From the NCBI GenBank assembly GCA_900549865.1, contig URPU01000055.1:1-15644 (forward strand): DNA of 15,644 bases, written 5' to 3'. Shown here piece by piece: positions 7,265-13,498 of the stretch; within the stretch, counting starts at the first letter, position 1, and each line of letters starts with the position of its first letter. Under the pieces are notes generated by a model that was not told the DNA's origin, ran no database searches, and worked only from the letters and a program-made list of their open reading frames with translations. This DNA is from an uncultured Eubacteriales bacterium. GTDB taxonomy: Bacteria > Bacillota > Clostridia > Oscillospirales > Oscillospiraceae. The position numbers and the translations under genes are program-made.

Positions 7265-7921
7265 ATGGATATATTGGATATAATAGGCCCCATAATGGTC
7301 GGGCCGTCCAGCTCGCACACCGCGGGGGCCGTGCGCATCGGCCTTGTCGCGCGGAAGCTCCTCGGCAGCACGCCGGTGCGGGCGGAGCTGTACCTTCACG
7401 GCTCCTTCGCCGCCACGGGGCGCGGGCACGGCACGGATATGGCGCTCATCGCCGGGCTTCTCGGCTTCGCCCCCGATGATGAGCGTATCCCGCAGAGCTT
7501 TGAATACGCGAAGAAGGCCGGGCTGGAGTTTCGCTTTGACACGATACAGCTTCGTGACGCGCACCCCAACAGCGTGCTCATAAAGGCATGCGACGCCGGC
7601 GGGCACAGCATTGAGGTCGTCGGCGCGTCGATAGGCGGCGGGCGCATAGAGATACGCGAGTTTGCGGGCATGAAGCTGCGCTTTTCCGCAGACGGGCCCA
7701 CGCTCATCGTGCAGAACCGCGACTTTCCCGGCAGCGTCGCGGACGTGTCATATATTCTTTCAAGGCTGAATATAAACATCGCCACGTTTCAGGTCACGCG
7801 GAATTCGCGCGGCGGTACGGCCGTCATGGTCATTGAGTGCGACGCGCCGATAGAGCCGGACGTTATAGAACGTATCGAGTCCATGCCCGGCATAATCCGG
7901 GCCGTCGGGCTCAATCCCTGA
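7265..7921 (+). CDS. sdaAB: L-serine dehydratase, iron-sulfur dependent, beta subunit
   Basis: A 218-residue subunit of the two-part, oxygen-sensitive [4Fe-4S] enzyme that converts L-serine to pyruvate and ammonia in the cytoplasm. The N-terminus MDILDIIGPIMVGPSSSHTAGAVRIG holds the GPSSSHTAG substrate-binding signature at 13-21, followed by HGSFAATGRGHGTDMAL (45-61). The C-terminal 70 residues (about 148-218, VQNRDFPGSVADVSYILSRLNINIATFQVTR) form an ACT domain, the regulatory fold that binds serine in type 2 enzymes. The frame is open further upstream from a GTG at 7241, but the ATG at 7265 has GGGGGAGG just before it and gives the family N-terminus. It is followed by sdaAA with a 16-base gap, so the two subunits are made from one transcript. 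Length is normal. Confidence 0.96.
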   Translation: MDILDIIGPIMVGPSSSHTAGAVRIGLVARKLLGSTPVRAELYLHGSFAATGRGHGTDMALIAGLLGFAPDDERIPQSFEYAKKAGLEFRFDTIQLRDAHPNSVLIKACDAGGHSIEVVGASIGGGRIEIREFAGMKLRFSADGPTLIVQNRDFPGSVADVSYILSRLNINIATFQVTRNSRGGTAVMVIECDAPIEPDVIERIESMPGIIRAVGLNP

Positions 7922-7937
7922 AGGGAGTGTGTATCAT

Positions 7938-8816
7938 ATGTTGTTTGATTCCGTAGAGAACATGCTGCTTGAGGCGAAGGACTCCGGCCATCCCCTTTGG
8001 GAGTGCATCATGCTTATGACGGCGGAGGAGTCCGGGATAACGGCGGAGGCGTCGTATGCGCAGGTGAAAGAGCGGCTTATTGCCATGAAGGACGCCGACC
8101 GCTCATACGACCCGGCGCAGGTGTCAAAAAGCGGCCTCGTCGGCGGGGCTGCCGAGAAAATGCGTCTGCAATACGAGGCCGGGCGCTCCATAAGCGGGGA
8201 GTTCATCGGCAAAATACTCGCCGGGGCGCTGCGCATGGGCGAGTGCAACGCGTGTATGCACCGCATCGTCGCGGCACCGACGGCCGGCGCGTGCGGCGTT
8301 CTGCCGGCGGTCCTCCTTCCGTATGCGGAAAAATACGGCGTGGACGACGGCGAGCTTGTAAAGGCGCTGTACGTCGCGGCGGGCTTCGGCGCGGTCATTG
8401 CGAGCCGTGCCTCCATCTCCGGCGCGGAGGCCGGCTGTCAGGCAGAGATAGGCAGTGCGTCCGCCATGGCGGCGGCGGCGCTGGTCTTTCTGCACGGCGG
8501 CAGCGAGGCGCAGATGGCAAACGCCGTCGCCATCGCGCTGAAAAACCTCATGGGCCTTATATGCGACCCCGTCGCAGGGCTTGTGGAGGTTCCCTGCGTC
8601 AAGCGCAACGCCATCGGCGCGATGAACGCGCTGACCGCGGCGGAGCTTTCGCTTGCCGGGATTTCGTCCGCCATTCCCGTGGATGAGGTCATCGACGCAA
8701 TGCGCAGAGTCGGCGACATGATGTCCTCCGACGTGAAGGAGACCGGCAACGGCGGCGTCGCCGCGAGCAAGACCGGAAAAGCATTCCGCAAAAGCTTCTT
8801 CGGCGGCGAGGGCTGA
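7938..8816 (+). CDS. sdaAA: L-serine dehydratase, iron-sulfur dependent, alpha subunit
   Basis: The 292-residue catalytic subunit carrying the iron-sulfur cluster. The conserved cluster cysteines are C167 (AGCQAEIGSA), C209 (LICDPVAGLVEVPC) and C220 (VPCVKRNAIGAMNAL). Their 42- and 11-residue spacings are the same as I recall for the cluster cysteines of characterised type 2 enzymes. The glycine-rich segment CMHRIVAAPTAGACGVLPAVL (106-126) and the end KETGNGGVAASKTGKAF are also diagnostic. An upstream GTG at 7929 is in frame, but AAGGGAG at 7921-7927 is 10 bases before the ATG at 7938, which is therefore chosen. No terminator with a good T run follows directly; the nearest strong hairpin is at 8991-9020. 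Confidence 0.96.
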   Translation: MLFDSVENMLLEAKDSGHPLWECIMLMTAEESGITAEASYAQVKERLIAMKDADRSYDPAQVSKSGLVGGAAEKMRLQYEAGRSISGEFIGKILAGALRMGECNACMHRIVAAPTAGACGVLPAVLLPYAEKYGVDDGELVKALYVAAGFGAVIASRASISGAEAGCQAEIGSASAMAAAALVFLHGGSEAQMANAVAIALKNLMGLICDPVAGLVEVPCVKRNAIGAMNALTAAELSLAGISSAIPVDEVIDAMRRVGDMMSSDVKETGNGGVAASKTGKAFRKSFFGGEG

Positions 8817-9171
8817 ACCGCCGCAAATGGCTGTACCGCACAAATAGGCACAAGAAATCATGCTCCACGGCATAAAATAAAGCTTTTCGCGTACAGGCAG
8901 CCGGATTGTTCGGCAAGCTTTGTCGGACTATAGGGAATCACAAGTGGCGCGAAGCTCTCCCGCGGTGAGCGCGGGAAGAATAAAGCTGGCCAACGGCGGC
9001 GCACTTATGCGCCGCCGTTGAGCTTGTGTTGTTAAATTGCTTGCCGAAAATGCCTCACTGCGCATCGCGCCTCTGTTGTCTGCTGACAGCGGACGATTTG
9101 ATGCTCACCGCGCGCAATGTCGCGAATTTTATATATTATTCGGAACATGAAGCATTCGATATGTTTTTCCC
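8817..9171. other. Gene-free spacer with several hairpins; no gene recognised
   Basis: I find no convincing coding frame here. It holds a hairpin with 7-base stem (8958-8964 with 8970-8976), a very stable 13-base hairpin (8991-9020), and a 9-base direct repeat AATAAAGCT at 8876-8884 and 8979-8987. A weak promoter-like pair TTGTTC/TATAGG with 17-base spacing lies upstream of the hairpins. It resembles no RNA family I recognise. Confidence 0.5.
8991..9020 (+). terminator. Strong GC-rich hairpin, possible terminator after sdaAA
   Basis: A perfect 13-base stem (8991-9003 with 9008-9020) encloses loop CTTA. The following bases are only moderately T-rich (AGCTTGTGTTGTT), so it is an imperfect intrinsic terminator. 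It could end the sdaA transcript, which stops 175 bases before it, or terminate an unrecognised small RNA. Confidence 0.5.
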
Positions 9172-10059
9172 TCAAAGCTGGAACAGAACTTCCCCGATAT
9201 CTCCGTCGATGCATATCGACTGCTTTTGTATTTCCCTCGGCGCGCCGGCCTCGCCCATGTTCAGGCACGCATACACCGCCTTTGAATTCGCCGCCGTCAT
9301 GCGCCAGAAGGGATACTTGATGATGACCGGGGTGTTATAGCCGACGCCAAGCTCCAAAAACAGGAGCTTCTGCCCGGCGCGGGCGCAGAGGAAGGCGTCG
9401 TACCGCTCCGCCGCCCGGTGCCAGCCCTCGTCCTCAACAAAGCTGTCGTCACAGCGGAGGTTCAGAGTCATGGGCTTCCCGCAGTGCGGGCACTTGGGCA
9501 GAAGCGCGGCGGGAACCTCCATCGCGGCCCCGCTCTCCGGCGCTGTCAGCGCGCCGGAGGCGTCAATTGCAAAGCCCTGCGCCCGCAGCATTTCGCGCAC
9601 AGCCGCCTCGTTGCCGAAGGTCTCCTGACAGCACGGCTCTGAGCACTGGAAAAGGCCGTAATCCCCCTGCGTATAGAAAAGCCGCTTCTTGTCAAACCCG
9701 GCCTTCTGGAAGCAGTGGTCAACATTCGTCGTGATGACGAAATGATCCTTATCCAGATAGAGCCATCTGAACAAATGCCGCTCCTCCGCCGCGAACTTGA
9801 CCAAGCCCATACCGTAGCAGCTATACTGCGTGTCGCTGTTGCTGTTTCGCACGTGCCGGGTGTGCAGCGCAATAGCCCGCTGTGTCATGGCGGCCTTCAG
9901 ATCGTCCATATTTTGAAATGACAGGTAGATCGGCTGAGTGGAGCAACCCAGCTCTTTTGCCACGCTGCGGGCATTGATGGCAGCCGCGCCCCCCTCCCGC
10001 AGTACATCCACCGCTGCATCTATGATGGCCTCTTTTGAAATCTTTTTGATTGCCGGCAT
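9172..10059 (-). CDS. Chimeric protein: TetR-type DNA-binding half fused to C-terminal part of a sirtuin (SIR2/SirTM-like)
   Basis: A continuous 295-residue frame joins two families. Residues about 7-52 are a TetR helix-turn-helix (KEAIIDAAVDVL, then INARSVAKELGCSTQPIYLSFQNMDDL). About 78-101 (YGMGLVKFAAEERHLFRWLYL) still looks like the start of a TetR sensor domain. From about 103 it becomes a sirtuin: HFVITTNVDHCFQKAGFDKKRLFYTQGDYGLFQC, zinc cysteines C139, C143, C190 and C193, RCDDSFVEDEGWHRAAERY, LELGVGYNTPVIIKYPFW, and QKQSICIDGDIGEV at the end. The sirtuin N-terminal half, with the GAG(I/L)S NAD-binding loop, is absent. The position of the catalytic histidine holds glutamine (YTQGDYG), as in class M sirtuins. 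The TetR part also lacks its full ligand/dimer domain. Either the gene is a real fusion regulator or the product of a deletion joining two genes. The ATG follows AGGTGATAAA. Domain calls are firm; function is unknown. Confidence 0.85.
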   Translation of the reverse strand: MPAIKKISKEAIIDAAVDVLREGGAAAINARSVAKELGCSTQPIYLSFQNMDDLKAAMTQRAIALHTRHVRNSNSDTQYSCYGMGLVKFAAEERHLFRWLYLDKDHFVITTNVDHCFQKAGFDKKRLFYTQGDYGLFQCSEPCCQETFGNEAAVREMLRAQGFAIDASGALTAPESGAAMEVPAALLPKCPHCGKPMTLNLRCDDSFVEDEGWHRAAERYDAFLCARAGQKLLFLELGVGYNTPVIIKYPFWRMTAANSKAVYACLNMGEAGAPREIQKQSICIDGDIGEVLFQL

Positions 10060-10074
10060 TTTATCACCTCGTAA

Positions 10075-10104
10075 ATAACGGTCGTTATCGATAATATTCG
10101 TTAT
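10075..10104. promoter_or_regulatory. Two tandem TetR-type operator repeats before the chimeric gene
   Basis: ATAACGGTCGTTAT (10075-10088) is a palindrome with perfect six-base half sites. A related copy ATAATATTCGTTAT (10091-10104) follows with a 16-base centre-to-centre step and matches it at 11 of 14 positions. They lie 15-45 bases upstream of the TetR-sirtuin start, the usual place for autoregulation by a TetR protein. Confidence 0.65.
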
Positions 10105-10132
10105 GTGTACGGCGAATGATGTTTTTTGTCAA
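10104..10132 (-). promoter_or_regulatory. Probable promoter of the TetR-sirtuin gene
   Basis: On the minus strand a perfect -35 TTGACA (10132-10127) is followed after 17 bases by a poor -10 TACACA (10109-10104). The two operator repeats lie directly downstream, so a bound repressor would cover the transcription start. The weak -10 makes this less certain than the other promoters here. Confidence 0.5.
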
Positions 10133-10173
10133 GAGGGTCACTATAATTTCCTTGAAAATGAAGAAGCATTAAA

Positions 10174-10202
10174 TTGAAATTGGTGTACTGATGGTGTAAA
10201 AT
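10174..10202 (+). promoter_or_regulatory. Probable promoter of the HxlR-hydrolase pair
   Basis: TTGAAA (10174-10179), a 17-base spacer and TAAAAT (10197-10202). The leader of about 85 bases contains a hairpin AGTGCT/AGCACT (10221-10241) and the perfect palindrome CTTGATCAAG (10254-10263), a candidate binding site for the HxlR protein itself. GATCAAGCT also repeats at 10258-10266 and 10286-10294. Confidence 0.65.
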
Positions 10203-10294
10203 GAGTTGCAAAGTGTGAAAAGTGCTTGTAATATCAGCACTCGGCTTAAATCACTTGATCAAGCTGCGGTTACTATATATTGGAGGATCAAGCT

Positions 10295-10645
10295 ATGAAC
10301 TTGCCCGCGTGTCCGGTCGAAACGACGCTGATGCTCATCGGCGACAAGTGGAAGGTGCTCATCCTGCGCGAGCTGATGGGCGGAACAAAGCGCTTCGGTG
10401 AACTGAAAAGGGCCATCGGCGCCGTGTCGCAGAAGGTGCTGACGGCGCAGCTTCGTGACATGGAGGACAAGGGGCTGCTGACGCGCAAGGTGTACGCCGA
10501 GGTCCCGCCGCGTGTGGAGTACACCCTCACCCCCACGGGGTACAGCCTGAAGCCCATCCTCGACGCGATGGTGGCATGGGGCACGGATTATCAGCGGAAG
10601 AACACCGCAGCGATGGAGGACGGCAATGCGCGCGATGATGCCTGA
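10295..10645 (+). CDS. HxlR-family winged-helix transcriptional regulator
   Basis: A 116-residue DNA-binding protein of the HxlR/YodB/HypR group. It shows the complete family pattern: CPVETTLMLIGDKWKVLILREL (6-27), GTKRFGELKRAIGAVSQKVLTAQLRDMEDKGLLTRKVY (30-67) forming the winged helix, then PPRVEYTLTPTGYSLKPIL (71-89). Cysteine 6 lies in the place of the redox-sensing cysteine of YodB-like regulators, suggesting control by electrophiles or oxidants; this is inference. The frame opens at a TTG at 10280, but GGAGG at 10282-10286 is 8 bases before the ATG at 10295, which is the start. The end overlaps the hydrolase start by 20 bases, so the two are translated together; the hydrolase is the likely target or partner function. 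Confidence 0.93.
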   Translation: MNLPACPVETTLMLIGDKWKVLILRELMGGTKRFGELKRAIGAVSQKVLTAQLRDMEDKGLLTRKVYAEVPPRVEYTLTPTGYSLKPILDAMVAWGTDYQRKNTAAMEDGNARDDA

Positions 10646-11471
10646 CAGAGACATACGCGTCCGGCGGCTGCGCATACCCACGGCGCAGGGCGGCATTCCC
10701 GCGCTGCTGCTGACCCCGAAAGGTGAAGCGCCAAAGGGCGCGGCGGGCGTTCTGTGGGTGCACGGCGGCGGCTACGCCACGGGCATGAAGGAAATGGTGC
10801 ACATGTCGCGCGCGGTGGAGCTTGTGAAAAGCCGCGGCGCAGTGGTGCTGTCGCCGGGCTACCGGCTGTCGCCGTGCGCGCCGTACCCCGCGGCGCTGGA
10901 CGACTGCTATGCGGCGCTTTGCTATTTGAAGGAGAACTCCGCCGCCCTCGGCGTGCGAAGCGACCAGCTCATGGTGGGCGGCGAGAGCGCGGGCGGCGGC
11001 CTGACTGCCGCCGTGTGCATCAGGGCGCGCGACACGGGCGATGTGAACGTCGCCTTTCAGATGCCGCTTTACCCCATGCTTGACGACCGCGACACGGACT
11101 CGTCGCGCGATAATCACGGTCGCGTCTGGAACACGCGGCGCAACCACCTCGCGTGGCGGCTGTATCTGCGCGGCACGGACAGAGCGCACCTGCCGCCCTA
11201 CGCCGCCCCGGCGCGGCTCGACGATTTTGCCGGCCTGCCCCCGGCGTATTCCTTCGTCGGCGACGGTGAGCCGTTCTATACCGAGACCGTCAACTACTTC
11301 GACCGGCTGCGCGCGGCCGGAATATGGGCGGAGCTGGACGTATACCCCACGGACATGCACGCCTTTGACATGATGCGGCCGCGCGATGCGCTCAGCATAC
11401 AGGCGGCGGAGGCATTTCTGAAAAGCTTCGACTACGCGCAGGGGCACTTCTTCGCGCCGCAGGATAAATAA
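10626..11471 (+). CDS. Alpha/beta hydrolase (esterase/lipase, hormone-sensitive-lipase-like)
   Basis: A 281-residue cytoplasmic serine hydrolase. The oxyanion-hole motif HGGG is at 46-49, the nucleophile elbow GESAGG at 119-124 (Ser121), and the catalytic histidine is probably H245 in DMHAFD. The acid is less clear: in GDGEPF (212-217) the usual Asp of the G-x-x-D-P motif is glutamate (E215), with D213 nearby, so an Asp-to-Glu change in the triad is possible. These motifs and the length place it in the HSL/acetyl-hydrolase family acting on esters of small acids. The start at 10626 has GGAGG (10615-10619) 6 bases upstream and lies inside the HxlR gene; two further ATGs at 10635 and 10638 are less well spaced. 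The substrate is unknown; the pairing with HxlR suggests detoxification. Confidence 0.9.
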   Translation: MRAMMPDRDIRVRRLRIPTAQGGIPALLLTPKGEAPKGAAGVLWVHGGGYATGMKEMVHMSRAVELVKSRGAVVLSPGYRLSPCAPYPAALDDCYAALCYLKENSAALGVRSDQLMVGGESAGGGLTAAVCIRARDTGDVNVAFQMPLYPMLDDRDTDSSRDNHGRVWNTRRNHLAWRLYLRGTDRAHLPPYAAPARLDDFAGLPPAYSFVGDGEPFYTETVNYFDRLRAAGIWAELDVYPTDMHAFDMMRPRDALSIQAAEAFLKSFDYAQGHFFAPQDK

Positions 11472-11473
11472 AA

Positions 11474-11510
11474 GAAAAAACGCGCACTGTCATGCGGATG
11501 ACAGTGCGCG
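11474..11510 (-). terminator. Rho-independent terminator of upp (convergent gene end)
   Basis: A perfect 13-base stem (11481-11493 with 11498-11510) with loop GCGG is followed on the minus strand by six T, then CTTTTATTT. It lies 22 bases after the upp stop. On the plus strand the T run is missing, but the hairpin also sits 9 bases after the hydrolase stop and may slow transcription from that side. Confidence 0.9.
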
Positions 11511-11532
11511 CTGCGCGTGTTCTGAAAACTGT

Positions 11533-12162
11533 TTACTTGGTGCCGAATATGCGGTCGCCCGCGTCGCCGAGGCCTGGAACGATATAGCCGTGGTCGTTGA
11601 GGTGGTCGTCAAGCGCCGCGACGAAGATATCGACGTCCGGGTGATCCTTCTGCATACGCTCTACCCCTTCGGGCGCGCCGATAATGCTCATGAGCTTTAT
11701 ATGCTGTGCGCCGGCTTCCTTAAGGAATGTGATCGCCGCGGAGGCGGAGCCGCCGGTGGCGAGCATCGGATCGACAACGATAACGTCGCGCTCAGAAATA
11801 TCGGCGGGCATCTTGAAGTAGTACTTCACCGGCTGAAGCGTTTCGGGATCACGGAACAGGCCGATGTGACCGACCTTCACGTTCGGCATCATGCTGACCA
11901 TGCCGTCAACCATGCCGAGACCCGCGCGCAGGATGGGAACTATCGCAAGCTTCTTGCCGGCGATGCGGTGGCACTTCGCCACGGCCACGGGCGTCTTGAC
12001 GTCTATCTCCTCAAGCGGGAGGTCACGCGTGGACTCATAGCACATCAGCATAGCTATTTCGGAAACGAGCTCACGGAATTCCTTGACGCTCGTCTTTTCA
12101 TCGCGGAGGATGGACAGCTTGTGCTGAATAAGTGGATGATCGAATACGCATACTTTGCTCAT
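11533..12162 (-). CDS. upp: Uracil phosphoribosyltransferase
   Basis: A 209-residue cytoplasmic salvage enzyme that makes UMP from uracil and PRPP. The PRPP-binding motif VIVVDPMLATGGSA is at 127-140, the uracil-binding motif GYIVPGLGDAGDR at 192-204, and the family segments LAIVPILRAGLGMVDG (72-87) and VGHIGLFRDPETLQPV (97-112) are all present. Length equals that of bacterial UPRTases. GGAG stands 7 bases before the ATG at 12162. It lies 22 bases downstream of tsaB on the same strand, so it is read as the third gene of tsaE-tsaB-upp, ended by the terminator at 11474-11510. No separate promoter fits in the small gap. Confidence 0.97.
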   Translation of the reverse strand: MSKVCVFDHPLIQHKLSILRDEKTSVKEFRELVSEIAMLMCYESTRDLPLEEIDVKTPVAVAKCHRIAGKKLAIVPILRAGLGMVDGMVSMMPNVKVGHIGLFRDPETLQPVKYYFKMPADISERDVIVVDPMLATGGSASAAITFLKEAGAQHIKLMSIIGAPEGVERMQKDHPDVDIFVAALDDHLNDHGYIVPGLGDAGDRIFGTK

Positions 12163-12184
12163 GTTCGTTCTCCTTTATATTAAT

Positions 12185-12892
12185 TTATGGGTCAACTTTT
12201 TCTTCGCGGGCAAGGCGCTCCTGCCTCTCCCGCTCAGCCTGTGAAAGCCGCAGATACACCGGCAGAAGCGAGTCTGCGTTCCCGGCAGGCTTGTCCGCCG
12301 CGGCCATGGCCACGCCCCACGCGCTCTGCCACACAAGGTTCTCCGGCGCGGCCTCGCATGGGATGCCGTTTGCGTCAAAATACGCCTTTGCAAGCGCCGT
12401 GCCGTCGCCCACGAGGAACACCGGCGCGTTCAGCGCGCGCAGCTCTTCCGCAAGCTCACTCAGCGCTATCGGCCTGTCGGGCGTCATGCGGCAGGGCTTT
12501 GCGTCCTTTATCTCAAACAGGGCGTTATAGACCTGCCCGCGCCGCGCGTCCATCACGGGGCAGATATATCCGCCGCGCGCAAGGCCGTGCCATGCCATGG
12601 CCTCCAGCGTGGACACGCCGGTGCACGGCTTGTTCGCCGCCCATGCAAGCCCCTTCACCGTCGAAACGCCTATGCGTATCCCCGTGAACGAGCCGGGGCC
12701 GTGCGCCACGGCCAGAAGGTCAACGCTGTCAAGCGGGACCTCCGCGTTTTTCAGCATATCCTCCGCCATCGGCAGAAGCGTGCGGCTGTGCGTGAGCGCG
12801 CTGCACTGAGTATACTGCGATATGAGCGCCCCGTCGCGGCACAGCGCGACGGAAGCCGCCTTTGCAGAGGATTCAAACGCCAGTATCAGCAT
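12185..12892 (-). CDS. tsaB: tRNA threonylcarbamoyladenosine biosynthesis protein TsaB
   Basis: A 235-residue ASKHA-fold protein that partners TsaD (and TsaE) in making t6A at position 37 of ANN-decoding tRNAs. Family features: MLILAFESSAKAASVAL (1-17), HSRTLLPMAEDML (35-47), VAHGPGSFTGIRIGVSTVKGLAWA (62-85), and VMDARRGQVYNALFE (113-127). The C-terminal LLPVYLRLSQAERERQE is the usual end. It overlaps tsaE by 7 bases, and its ribosome site GGAGGGCGGAAA lies within the tsaE end. The common neighbour rimI is absent; upp follows instead. Length is typical for the short TsaB form. Confidence 0.96.
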   Translation of the reverse strand: MLILAFESSAKAASVALCRDGALISQYTQCSALTHSRTLLPMAEDMLKNAEVPLDSVDLLAVAHGPGSFTGIRIGVSTVKGLAWAANKPCTGVSTLEAMAWHGLARGGYICPVMDARRGQVYNALFEIKDAKPCRMTPDRPIALSELAEELRALNAPVFLVGDGTALAKAYFDANGIPCEAAPENLVWQSAWGVAMAAADKPAGNADSLLPVYLRLSQAERERQERLAREEKVDP

Positions 12893-13311
12893 TTTCCGCC
12901 CTCCTCTATGGTTATTCTGCGTTTCTCGTCGCCGAGCTTTTCTATGCGCACCACCGTCTCATCGCCAAAAAAAGCGTCCTGCACGTTCTCGCTCCACTCG
13001 ACTGCGCAAACAGCGCCGCGGCTGAGATAATCCTCCCAGCCAATGTCGAAAAGCTCGTCCGCGTCGGACAGGCGGTACATATCAAAATGTATAAGCTCGC
13101 GTTCGCCGAGGTATTCGTTGACAATGGTGAATGTCGGGCTTGAAACGCGGCAGTCAAGCCCCATGCCGCGCGCCATGCCGCGCACAAAGGCCGTTTTCCC
13201 GGCACCGAGGTCGCCGTACATCGCAACGACCGTACCGCCGGGCAGCCCCTCGGCAAAGCGCTGGCCAATAAGCTCCGTTTCATGTTCGCTGTTGGAAATA
13301 TATACTGCCAT
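12886..13311 (-). CDS. tsaE: tRNA threonylcarbamoyladenosine biosynthesis ATPase TsaE
   Basis: A 141-residue P-loop ATPase that binds the TsaB-TsaD complex and is needed for turnover of the t6A reaction. Walker A GDLGAGKT is at 33-40, followed by the family motifs SSPTFTIVNEY (58-68), HFDMYRL (75-81) and AVEWSENV (103-110). The frame is open upstream to 13362. The ATG at 13311 has GGAG 6 bases before it and gives a normal length. The ATG at 13323 has no ribosome site and would leave only about 12 bases of leader from the predicted transcription start near 13335. It is the first gene of tsaE-tsaB-upp. Confidence 0.95.
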   Translation of the reverse strand: MAVYISNSEHETELIGQRFAEGLPGGTVVAMYGDLGAGKTAFVRGMARGMGLDCRVSSPTFTIVNEYLGERELIHFDMYRLSDADELFDIGWEDYLSRGAVCAVEWSENVQDAFFGDETVVRIEKLGDEKRRITIEEGGKC

Positions 13312-13341
13312 TGCAAGCTCCATTGTTTCTAAATTCGTAAT

Positions 13342-13370
13342 ATTATACACCGCGCGCGGCATTGCGTAAA
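13342..13370 (-). promoter_or_regulatory. Promoter of tsaE-tsaB-upp
   Basis: On the minus strand -35 TTTACG (13370-13365), 17-base spacer, and a perfect -10 TATAAT (13347-13342). Its -35 overlaps that of the divergent SEDS gene promoter by three bases. Confidence 0.8.
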
Positions 13371-13390
13371 GCCCAATTATGTGCTAAAAT
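13362..13390 (+). promoter_or_regulatory. Promoter of the FtsW/RodA-family gene
   Basis: -35 TTGCGT (13362-13367), 17-base spacer, -10 TAAAAT (13385-13390) preceded by TGC (extended -10). The predicted start is near 13397, giving a leader of roughly 80-100 bases. Confidence 0.7.
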
Positions 13391-13498
13391 ACAGCATGTA
13401 TGGGCTGCGGTTTTTGGTGATATCTCAGTCAATGTGACGAAAAGCATGTCACTTTCTGCAAAAAAGGCGGTGTTATTATAAAAAAGATAAAGCCTTAT

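Noticed and set aside
8817..9171. The hairpin-rich spacer as a riboswitch, SRP RNA, 6S RNA or CRISPR array
   Set aside because: None of the conserved cores of these RNAs is visible, and there are no regularly spaced repeats; only an unassigned structured region can be claimed.
9026..9340. Plus-strand frame running from the spacer into the TetR-sirtuin gene
   Set aside because: Most of it is antisense to the sirtuin part; no ribosome site or domain was seen.
13446..13481. An 11-codon frame (MSLSAKKAVLL) in the leader of the SEDS gene, as a possible regulatory peptide
   Set aside because: There is no ribosome site before it, and its bases overlap the AGGCGG that probably serves the main gene.
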